Below are positions 33,148-40,500 of a stretch of DNA of 64,000 nucleotides, piece after piece. Position 1 is the stretch's first letter, and every line of letters begins with the position of its first letter. The DNA lies in NCBI GenBank assembly GCA_016192035.1, contig JACPUW010000007.1:109945-173944 (forward strand), read 5' to 3'. The position numbers and the translations under genes are program-made. The notes below the pieces were generated by a model. That model did not search any database and was not told the DNA's origin. It was given only the letters and a program-made list of their open reading frames with translations. This DNA comes from Bacteroidota bacterium. GTDB lineage: Bacteria; Bacteroidota; Bacteroidia; CAILMK01; JACPUW01.

Positions 33148-34110
33148 ATGGAAAACCACGGGTTTCGGCCAGGCGATAAAGTGCGCATACTTGACCAAAG
33201 GGGAGGGGGAACCGTAATCGGCATGGATGGGAAATTTGTGCTGGTAGAAACCGAAGAAGGTTTTCCGGTGGGGTACCTTCCTGGCCAGATAGTCTTGATA
33301 AGCACACCGCCCACGGCAAGCAAACCGCTGGACCAGCATCCGGCCAAACAGCCCGCGCCCAACCGGCCAAGGGGCTTATACTTTTTGATAGACCCTCCTG
33401 GCCATGATGGGTTTTCGCAGCTCAATTTGGCCAACTGCCTGCCTTATGCCCTGTACTACGTGTTGGCCGAGCAGCAGGGCAAATACTGGCAGTCAACGGT
33501 ACACGGACATTTGCCGCCAGGGCAATTCAATCAGTTGGTAACCAGGCGGTTTAGTGATGCCAACCATTGGGCCCCCACCGAGCTGCGCATCCTTCCTTGT
33601 GGCAATCCGGTATTGACGGAATACATGGCTTATCCGCTCAAAATCAATCCCAAGAAATTCTTGGACTCCCTGGCCCAGGCACCGGTAAAAGGCGGGCTAT
33701 CATATGTGCTGAAATTGGATGGAGATGCTGCTGGTGCCCAGTCATTTGTACAGAAAGACAAGCCCTACCAAGCCCCTGTGGGCCCGGTGTCCGTATTGCC
33801 ACGGCAATTTGTGGCCCATGCCGATCCGGTGCCCAGCGTGGTGGACCTGCACCTGGACAAGCTGCCCAAGGGCGAAAAAATGGGCAATAAGGATATGGCT
33901 TTGAGCCATCAGCTCACCTACGCCCGGCAAATGATAGAAAGGGCTGTGGCTCAGGATAAAAAGGAAATTACGTTTATTCATGGTGTAGGAGAGGGGGTAC
34001 TCAAGACCGCCTTGGAGCAAATATGCCGGGAACATCCGCACGTGGCTTCCTGCTGCCCGGCCAACCAGGAGCTATACGGCAATGGCGCCATGGTGGTAAA
34101 GCTCAACTAA
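33148..34110 (+). CDS. DUF2027 protein with C-terminal Smr domain
   Basis: 320 residues from the ATG at 33148. The N-terminal part begins with a small beta-barrel-like segment (FRPGDKVRILDQRGGGTVIGMDGKFVLVETEEGFPVGYLPGQIV), then a DUF2027-like region. The C-terminal Smr domain has DLHL at about residue 232 and HGVGEGVLK at about 280, the motifs of the MutS2-type nuclease domain. Smr domains bind or cut nucleic acids, including collided-ribosome mRNA and branched DNA. The role of the DUF2027 fusion is unknown. Likely co-transcribed with kynU by position only. Confidence 0.82.
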   Translation: MENHGFRPGDKVRILDQRGGGTVIGMDGKFVLVETEEGFPVGYLPGQIVLISTPPTASKPLDQHPAKQPAPNRPRGLYFLIDPPGHDGFSQLNLANCLPYALYYVLAEQQGKYWQSTVHGHLPPGQFNQLVTRRFSDANHWAPTELRILPCGNPVLTEYMAYPLKINPKKFLDSLAQAPVKGGLSYVLKLDGDAAGAQSFVQKDKPYQAPVGPVSVLPRQFVAHADPVPSVVDLHLDKLPKGEKMGNKDMALSHQLTYARQMIERAVAQDKKEITFIHGVGEGVLKTALEQICREHPHVASCCPANQELYGNGAMVVKLN

Positions 34111-34208
34111 TAAAGAGATGGCAAATGACTTCCTTACAGGTAATTCTGGTTCCGCGCCTCTGTGAGTGAAATGATAGCTGGCCGCTGTAAATACAAGTGT
34201 TGATTTCC

Positions 34209-34234
34209 CAAGGCAATTGCTGGCCTTGTTTTTT
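34209..34234 (+). terminator. Possible intrinsic terminator after the Smr gene
   Basis: CAAGGC and GCCTTG form a 6-bp stem around an 8-base loop, followed by TTTTTT. It lies about 100 bp past the Smr gene stop and before the convergent AlbA_2 gene. Short stem, so moderate support. Confidence 0.45.
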
Positions 34235-34298
34235 AACTTTCAGCGCTGGTTTTCAATTTAATCCGCTATGGATTTTTCTGGTTGTTGCTGATAGTAGC

Positions 34299-35480
34299 TT
34301 AATAATTAACAACATAACTTCGGGTTTTTTCGGGCCTTGGAATAATAACCTTGAATTGTTCCCCTTCAATATCGTTGTCCAATTCTATGTTGGGCTGTTG
34401 TTCGAATGCTCTTTTTAAACCAGATCCCAAGCCTCTATACGGCATGGTAAACATAGCAAAGCTTACCATAAGATTGTTTCGCACTACTGGATTTCCATAC
34501 CTTAATTCTTCCACGGTAAGACTGTTAGGGAGACTTCCCGGGCTAATTATCTCTATCCTATCGTCGAAAATAAGTAGCCTAATGGGGGCATTTTTTATAT
34601 AATCTCGATGTATCAGGGCATTCTCCAAAATTTCTTCCAAGGCAATTTCTGAAATTTCCAATATTCCTTGAGAGTTAAAATTTTGGCCTTGTTGTGTATG
34701 CAATAAGTTTCGTTTGAAAAATGCCATGCCTTCTTCAAAAAGTGTTGGAATATTTCCCAAAGCATCCCTACTGTCCCGATATTCCATGCCTCCTATGCTA
34801 TTGCCATAAAAGGCAACGCATTTTATGCAAAAGGCAGGCTTTATTTCTTGTGGATTTTTGCCAAAAAAAAGCAAACCGGCCAAGGTGATTTTGCCATCTT
34901 TAATGACTCTTTTTGCCCGCAAGGCTTTTTCGTAATCCAAGCCTAATTTGTCATAATCAACCTTAAAGGCTCTCAAAAAGAATGCATCAAATTTGTCTTT
35001 ATTGATATCTGCAATTGACGCTATCGCCACAGGTAGTTCATCGGCAAATAAATTTTTACCTTGGCCCAACAACCTAAGAATTTCTTCATTGTTGATAACC
35101 TTGCGTTTATTGGCTCCATTCCTTAGAAAAATAACACCGTCTTTGTCTTTGTAGGGTTTATCATTCCCTTCGGGGATGGAAACAGACATTATTTTTTTGC
35201 TATCCAATATATAGGTTTCGGTTTGTATAAATAACGGTGGTTTGATGTGATTGCTCGATGCATTAACCAAAAGATTGGCTAAGCGCCGTAAATCATCATC
35301 TGAAAGGCCTATGATTTCCCAGGTTTTGTCATCAACCCCAATAAGGATTACCCCACCTTTGGCGTTCGCAAATGCAACCATTTCTTGTGCAATGCTTACT
35401 TCGTTTTTTACATTTTGTTTGAATTGTACGCTACTGGTTTCCCCTTTGCTCAAAAGTTCTTTCAAATCAGTCTGGTCCAT
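34299..35480 (-). CDS. AlbA_2 (Schlafen-type) nucleic-acid-binding protein with C-terminal ATPase-like domain
   Basis: 393 residues. The N-terminal AlbA_2/Schlafen domain covers about 1-130, with GETSSVQFKQNV, EMVAFANAKGGVILIGVDD and FLRNGANKRKV. The C-terminal part (EEILENALIHRDYIKNAPIRLLIFDDRIEIISPGSLP) is the HATPase_c_4 domain found in RecG-like/'transcriptional regulator' proteins of this type. Such proteins are often found in accessory DNA and have been linked to defence or regulation; no partner lies beside it here. The DNA appears richer in A+T than its neighbours, consistent with acquisition. Confidence 0.85.
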   Translation of the reverse strand: MDQTDLKELLSKGETSSVQFKQNVKNEVSIAQEMVAFANAKGGVILIGVDDKTWEIIGLSDDDLRRLANLLVNASSNHIKPPLFIQTETYILDSKKIMSVSIPEGNDKPYKDKDGVIFLRNGANKRKVINNEEILRLLGQGKNLFADELPVAIASIADINKDKFDAFFLRAFKVDYDKLGLDYEKALRAKRVIKDGKITLAGLLFFGKNPQEIKPAFCIKCVAFYGNSIGGMEYRDSRDALGNIPTLFEEGMAFFKRNLLHTQQGQNFNSQGILEISEIALEEILENALIHRDYIKNAPIRLLIFDDRIEIISPGSLPNSLTVEELRYGNPVVRNNLMVSFAMFTMPYRGLGSGLKRAFEQQPNIELDNDIEGEQFKVIIPRPEKTRSYVVNY

Positions 35481-35945
35481 GCGGCATCCTTTAAATGGCG
35501 GAAAATTTTAATCCTGTATTTTTTAATTTGCAACGCGCTAATTGTCATCAATTGGGCATGGCACATTCGTGCCTCTTGGTTTTTTGGCGGTGGGGTAGCT
35601 TGCGCTATGTGTCACACTATGCATGATCTTACTTGGAACAAGGGCAAATATAAGATAATGGCCTGCCCATAGCGGGGACTTGGGCATATAGTATGAAAAG
35701 CTACGGGCAAGATTCCTTGACGGGAATGCACCCGCATACCAAAAAGCCGAATGGCATAAGACCCCAAGGGAAAGGATTACCCCCAGCCTAAGGGTCCATA
35801 GGCTTTTGCTTGGTTATCTTGGGTCTCATTTTTTTTGTTCATTTATTGTTTCATGCTCTTTTACTGCCTCTTATTTGCCATAGCTTTAGTGAATCATTTG
35901 GAGAAATTTCAAGCCCCACTACCCACCAAAACATGTGCACAGGCC
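35481..35945 (+). other. Gene-free interval before tmRNA
   Basis: 465 bp between the AlbA_2 gene start and the tmRNA promoter. I see only short frames without family features, no RNA fold I can name and no repeat. It must hold the AlbA_2 promoter, but no clean -33/-7 pair was found. Confidence 0.6.
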
Positions 35946-35953
35946 TACCTTTG
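35946..35953 (+). promoter_or_regulatory. ssrA: -7 box TACCTTTG ahead of tmRNA
   Basis: TACCTTTG fits the Bacteroidota -7 consensus. It lies 44 bp before the mature tmRNA 5' end, leaving a short leader to be removed by RNase P. Confidence 0.45.
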
Positions 35954-35997
35954 CGGCCCATTGCCCAAAGCGGGCCATCATTCGTTCTTTTATCTAT

Positions 35998-36390
35998 GGG
36001 GCCGACCGGAATTGACGGAGTGTTCAACGACGGTTGCGCATGCAGGCGCATGGGATGCGCGCCTTGACCAAGAGTCCCAAACCCTATTTGGCGAGTTTAA
36101 CTACGCCATGGCAGCCTAATCCCCTGAAGTAAAGTAAGGGGCTTTTCTCGCGCACTGCGTGCGCGACTGCCACATCGCTCCGGCTGTTTGCCATGTATGG
36201 CTGGATCAAGCGGTGCCGTAAAACAAGGCTGGCCTGGGCCGTGCAGCAATGCCCAGGTGAGATCTAAGCTGATACGGATTGGCTAGGGTGTTTTACCCCA
36301 GGCCTTTCTCGAAAACCCAAGTAAAACTAAGCATGTAGTGCAAACGCTTGGTGGCATTGCCGGACGCGGGTTCGAATCCCGCCGGCTCCA
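35998..36390 (+). ncRNA. ssrA: Transfer-messenger RNA (tmRNA)
   Basis: 393 nt. The 5' end GGGGCCG (35998-36004) pairs with CGGCTCC (36383-36389) as the acceptor stem. It is followed by GGAATTGACGG, the tmRNA form of the D-loop region. The T arm is GCGGG-TTCGAAT-CCCGC (36366-36382). The tag frame at 36090-36119 reads GEFNYAMAA and ends in TAA, so a rescued protein would get A-GEFNYAMAA. AAGCATGTAG upstream of the 3' half is typical for Bacteroidota tmRNA. The terminal CCA is not encoded. tmRNA with SmpB frees stalled ribosomes and marks their products for proteolysis. A long open frame over this region is therefore not a protein gene. Confidence 0.94.
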
Positions 36391-36464
36391 CTTTTTCCCC
36401 CTGTCACGGTGGGGTATCTCAGGCCATTTTGCCTTTTGGTGGGCAGCACTTACGTTTGCCCTTT

Positions 36465-37775
36465 ATGTCCAAACCCTTCACAAGGCTTCCTTTTGCCCTG
36501 CCTAGCCCTTTTGGTTTGGCTCTGGGCATCACCGCATTGGTCGTTATTGCTGCTTTTTTTGCAGAAAAACCGGCCCACCTATCCGGTGCTGCCCACTTTT
36601 CTCAGTTGGTAGGCTATTGGTATGCTGGCGTGTGGGATTTGCTCGGGTTTACCATGCAGATGGTGCTAATCTTGGTACTGGGCCATGTTATTGCCCTAAG
36701 CCCATTGGTTTCTAGGTTTATTGATTGGTTTATAGCCAGGTTTGCCCACATGGGCACCGCCCTGGTAGCCATGGCTACCGCCACAGCCCTATTGGGTTTG
36801 GTCAACTGGGGCTTGTCCCTCGTGTTTGGCGCGGTGCTGGCCCGTAAACTGGCTGTGCATGCCCATGCCCGCCAACTCCCGTGCAACTATCCGCTAATGG
36901 GTGCGGCGGGATATGTGGGCTTGATGGTATGGCACGGTGGCCTAAGTGGCTCTGCCCCCCTTACCGTGGCAGCCCCGGGCCATTTCCTGGCCCACCATAT
37001 CGGCGTGGTTTCCACCGCATCCACCATTTTCAGTGTCCAGAACATTGCCATATCATGTGTCATCGTGTTGGCCATTGCGCTTACCACCTACTTCTTGTCC
37101 CGTCTCGAGGCCCCGGTCTATGCGGCCCACTGGCAGCTTGACCACCGTATGCCCCAAATGGCCTATAGGGCTCAGCCCGCCGTGGTTCTTTTTGGCCTAT
37201 CCATCTTAGCCATTACGGCTTGGCAAATTGCAGCGAACGGTAACCATTTGTCAGCCATCAATCTAAATATGGTCAATTTTGTGCTGCTTGGTCTGGCGCT
37301 CATCTTTATGGGCAATATAAAACACCTAGAAATGGCAGGGGCACAGGCCAGTCAAGGGGCGTTTGGCATCATGGTGCAGTTTCCCCTCTATGCGGGCATC
37401 ATCGCCATTATGACCAAGAGTGGGCTACTGTCATCGGTGGCGGCATTTTTTATTGATCAGTCCACCGCCGAAACATTCCCCATACTCACCTACCTCAGTG
37501 CTGCTCTGATCAACCTGGCCGTGCCCAGTGGGGGAGGCCAGTGGGCGGTGCAGGGGCCACTGGTGGTGCAGGCCGCGCAGCATTTGGGGGCCAGCGTGCC
37601 AGAATCTATCATGGCATTGGCCTATGGCGACCAGATTACCAATATGATACAACCTTTTTGGGCGCTGCCATTACTTGCCATTACCCGGCTTAGGGCAGTG
37701 GAAATACTGCGCTACTCGGCTTGGTTTATGGTGGTGGGCGCCGCAGTGTATTTCTTGGGTTTGTGGTGGTGGTAA
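36465..37775 (+). CDS. atoE: Short-chain fatty acid transporter, AtoE family
   Basis: 436 residues from the ATG at 36465. The open frame extends back into the tmRNA gene, which rules out earlier starts. About ten to twelve membrane helices. AtoE-family blocks: GYWYAGVWDLLGFTMQMVLILVLGHVIA, GLVNWGLSLVFGA, WHGGLSGSAPLTVAAPGH, PSGGGQWAVQGP and ALAYGDQITNMIQPFWALP. It probably imports butyrate, acetoacetate or similar acids. No acyl-CoA transferase genes are beside it. Convergent with the T9SS gene, 15 bp apart. Confidence 0.9.
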   Translation: MSKPFTRLPFALPSPFGLALGITALVVIAAFFAEKPAHLSGAAHFSQLVGYWYAGVWDLLGFTMQMVLILVLGHVIALSPLVSRFIDWFIARFAHMGTALVAMATATALLGLVNWGLSLVFGAVLARKLAVHAHARQLPCNYPLMGAAGYVGLMVWHGGLSGSAPLTVAAPGHFLAHHIGVVSTASTIFSVQNIAISCVIVLAIALTTYFLSRLEAPVYAAHWQLDHRMPQMAYRAQPAVVLFGLSILAITAWQIAANGNHLSAINLNMVNFVLLGLALIFMGNIKHLEMAGAQASQGAFGIMVQFPLYAGIIAIMTKSGLLSSVAAFFIDQSTAETFPILTYLSAALINLAVPSGGGQWAVQGPLVVQAAQHLGASVPESIMALAYGDQITNMIQPFWALPLLAITRLRAVEILRYSAWFMVVGAAVYFLGLWWW

Positions 37776-37790
37776 GGGCCAAAAGGCATC

Positions 37791-39707
37791 CTACTCCTTT
37801 ACCAGCTTGGCAAATTGAACCAAGCCTTCGTTGTTGCTAAACCTGAGTAGATATATGCCCACTGGCAAATGCCCTATATGCAGCTCAACCACAGGGCCTT
37901 CATGCTCTTGTGAGTACAGTATTTGTCCTTGCGGGCTTAGAAAGTCCAAAGAACCTTTGCCCCACCCCCCTAAGCCTACCCACACCACATTTGCCGCAGG
38001 ATTGGGGTATAGGGTCATGCCGGTCTCACTTGCCACCGGGGCCATTCCCAGTGACTTTGGTTCGCCAAAAACCGGACGTATCATGGGGGTTCCCAGTACC
38101 TTGGAGTTTTCCCAGTTGCCCGTGGCATTGAAAAACAAATTGGGATTCGGTTTCTCGTCATTAAAAAAGCGATAATCCAAGTCTATTCCCACGTTGAGGT
38201 TGTATGCGGTAAACTGCTCCCAGCCCACAAAAAACTCTCCGCTCACAATGAGCGGCTCATCTAGCTCATACATGGTAAACCCATTGATGAGCTGTGAATA
38301 CACGGGCGTGAGGCCCACCTTGCGGGCTATTACTTCTGGCGTAGGGGTGAGTTTATTCCACACCACCAGGTTAAATTTCTGTTGCTCGGGCAGGGCCTCA
38401 AACCCTCCGGTAAAGTGAAATGCCACGTATTTCAGGGTGTCCACCCTCCGCAATGTAAACCTTAGTGCCACTGAGCCTTGCCTGGTATTCTTCAATCCAT
38501 ATCCCCCTTCGGCACTCCCATCGTCGTAAGCAAAGTACTGGTCAAAGTACTGGTGAAAGGTAAACTTGTCGTTCTCTTTAAGTAGCTCTGGACCACCTAC
38601 TATACTTCGTGAAATGGCGTGCAATTGGATCTCCAGTCTCACATTTGGGGTGTCTAGGTTGTCAAAATAAGTAAATGGCAATAGGTTGTCCTGTTCCCCT
38701 GTTTTTTGGCCATACACCCCCACATCGGTGAGTTGGTTCCTTAGGTCAAAGGATGAATACAGTAACTCATTGTGGGTAACATCGGTAATGGTATAATACA
38801 CATCGGGGCTCTGCACCGAGAGTGACTTGTTATACACGTTGTACTCTATGCCCGCATTCCTAAAAGCGGCTCGGTCTTCGCGAAAATGCCGCCAGGGCAT
38901 GGAAAAGTACTCCTTCAACAAGCCCTTGGGCCTGCGGTAAATGGCTACGTCTTCCAGCACGGTATCAAGGGCATTTCTATCTTTATTGAGGTACACGTAG
39001 TCCAGGTGCCAGTGGTCAAGTGCCCCGGTGCGGTTGCCCCATGTCCTAAACCTAAACTGGAATGAGTCGTGAAACAGGGTGGAGTTTTCCATTTCGGGTA
39101 GCTTTACCAGTATTTGTTTAAAGGGCAGGTAGTCGGCGCTGAAATCCTGTCCATTATTGGCCCAAGCGTGCAGCCAGTACCCGGCAATGGTCTTAAACTC
39201 TAGTACCAGGCTATCTGATTTTTCGGGGTTGTCGCCCAAGCCTTTTTGTTGGTAGTAAAAGCTCAAATACACGCTGTCGTTCCCGTCAAGTCCTTCTAGG
39301 TCTATCCATTGGCTAGTTAGCGTGTCGCAGCCCCTTGGCGCATTGTTCCCGTCCACATTGTAGGGGTATCCCTTAGCGTTCAGCCCGTCAAAAGTGGCCA
39401 CGCCATGGCTGGGTGGGTTCCAGGCAAAACCGTTGTTTATAAATATGCTTCTATCTACCCACCGTTCGGGGTCAGGATATACCTGTGTGCTTGAAAAGTC
39501 GTCGAAAAACGGCAGTGAAAGCACTAGGGCCTTTTTGCGCATCAATGGTGCCTGCGGCAGGGCATGGCCTGCATTCCAAGCAATGATGCTTGTATTTATA
39601 CCCAGGGGAACCATTTCTTCATATTGAGCGCTGGCCCGGTTGCCCATCATTAAGCAAATAAGGGCTAACCCAATTTGTAATTCCTTACAGTTCATCGTCT
39701 TCGTCAT
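37791..39707 (-). CDS. Large T9SS-exported protein of unknown function
   Basis: 638 residues. Signal peptide about 1-27 (ICLMMGNRASAQ); the start could be MTKTMNCK or the internal Met at 39695. The central region has an LPFFDDFSSTQVYPDPERW-type opening, then a jelly-roll-like segment (SVYLSFYYQQKGLGDNPEKSDSLVLEF) shared by many uncharacterised Bacteroidota surface proteins. The last about 75 residues (TLYPNPAANVVWVGLGGWG to YLLRFSNNEGLVQFAKLVKE) form a type A T9SS sorting domain. It overlaps the PASTA gene by 23 bp, so it is in the same unit as ddl and PASTA. No catalytic motif is visible. Confidence 0.82.
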   Translation of the reverse strand: MTKTMNCKELQIGLALICLMMGNRASAQYEEMVPLGINTSIIAWNAGHALPQAPLMRKKALVLSLPFFDDFSSTQVYPDPERWVDRSIFINNGFAWNPPSHGVATFDGLNAKGYPYNVDGNNAPRGCDTLTSQWIDLEGLDGNDSVYLSFYYQQKGLGDNPEKSDSLVLEFKTIAGYWLHAWANNGQDFSADYLPFKQILVKLPEMENSTLFHDSFQFRFRTWGNRTGALDHWHLDYVYLNKDRNALDTVLEDVAIYRRPKGLLKEYFSMPWRHFREDRAAFRNAGIEYNVYNKSLSVQSPDVYYTITDVTHNELLYSSFDLRNQLTDVGVYGQKTGEQDNLLPFTYFDNLDTPNVRLEIQLHAISRSIVGGPELLKENDKFTFHQYFDQYFAYDDGSAEGGYGLKNTRQGSVALRFTLRRVDTLKYVAFHFTGGFEALPEQQKFNLVVWNKLTPTPEVIARKVGLTPVYSQLINGFTMYELDEPLIVSGEFFVGWEQFTAYNLNVGIDLDYRFFNDEKPNPNLFFNATGNWENSKVLGTPMIRPVFGEPKSLGMAPVASETGMTLYPNPAANVVWVGLGGWGKGSLDFLSPQGQILYSQEHEGPVVELHIGHLPVGIYLLRFSNNEGLVQFAKLVKE

Positions 39708-40500
39708 CTCCGGGGTTAGGCAAAAGGAGCCTAAACGTTTCGGGATCGGTTATCCATATGCTTATGGGGTCACTGGGCTTGATTTTTTCCCCCGCGCCCG
39801 GTACTTGCTTATATACCTTGGCCAGGGAGAGTGGCCCTGTCAATTCGGTAGAGTCCACCCGCCCCAGTATGCGGCGGTGCATTTTTAGGGCCGCTATGCA
39901 CAGGTGGTAGTCCATGCCCACATAGTCGGCAGCCTTTAAGCCGTCGGCATTTTCTGACCCATCGCCCAGTACCAGGGTGAGTTTCGTGCCTTTTGGTAGG
40001 GTAGTGCCCCAGTCCACTGGTTTGCCGTTCACCTCTACCCGCAGCACCCAACCCTCAGCCGGGTCTGGTTCATATTTGGAATCGGGGTTTACAGAAAATC
40101 CTGCATTTTCCAATATTTTAATGGCCTGTCGTTCTACGCTCTGGCTCAAATCTTTAAGTTTCACCATGGGCGGTTTGTCGCTGTTCACGGTAAGGTATAT
40201 GGTACGCCCCTTCTTCACCTGGCTGAGCGGCGATGGCTGTTGGTCGATCATGGTCATTTTGGGCAGCTTCTTCACATATCCGGTATCGGTTATGGCATAG
40301 AGCAGTTCCCTGTCATTGCATAGCTTGCTTACCTCGTTCTCGCTCAGTCCGGTAAAATCGGGCACCGTAATGGTGCATCCTAAGCAGGTCTTCTTTTTTA
40401 GGGTACAATCGGTTACATACAGGCCAATACCGCTAATCAAGCCAATCAGCAAAAGATTAATGACGAAAATGTTTGAAAAAAAGGATTTAAGCTTGTCCAT
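39685..40500 (-). CDS. Membrane-anchored protein with three PASTA domains
   Basis: 271 residues. One N-terminal membrane helix (about 10-30, FVINLLLIGLISGIGLYV) and three PASTA domains in the periplasm (about 43-108, 110-180, 185-260; LSENEVSKLCNDRELLYAI, SVERQAIKILENAGFSV, GMDYHLCIAALKMHRRIL). PASTA domains bind muropeptides or beta-lactam-like ligands. Unlike PknB there is no kinase domain. It overlaps the 3' end of the tandem ddl gene by 14 bp, so the two are coupled. This supports a role in sensing or organising new peptidoglycan. The tail is strongly acidic (DDEDDEL). Confidence 0.88.
   Translation of the reverse strand: MDKLKSFFSNIFVINLLLIGLISGIGLYVTDCTLKKKTCLGCTITVPDFTGLSENEVSKLCNDRELLYAITDTGYVKKLPKMTMIDQQPSPLSQVKKGRTIYLTVNSDKPPMVKLKDLSQSVERQAIKILENAGFSVNPDSKYEPDPAEGWVLRVEVNGKPVDWGTTLPKGTKLTLVLGDGSENADGLKAADYVGMDYHLCIAALKMHRRILGRVDSTELTGPLSLAKVYKQVPGAGEKIKPSDPISIWITDPETFRLLLPNPGDDEDDEL

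Noticed and set aside
35835..36119. 94-codon open frame
   Set aside because: Its end is the tmRNA tag and most of its bases belong to tmRNA; no protein family is seen.
36348..36464. Upstream extension of the AtoE gene
   Set aside because: It runs through the 3' part of tmRNA and lacks an ATG; homology starts at the ATG at 36465.
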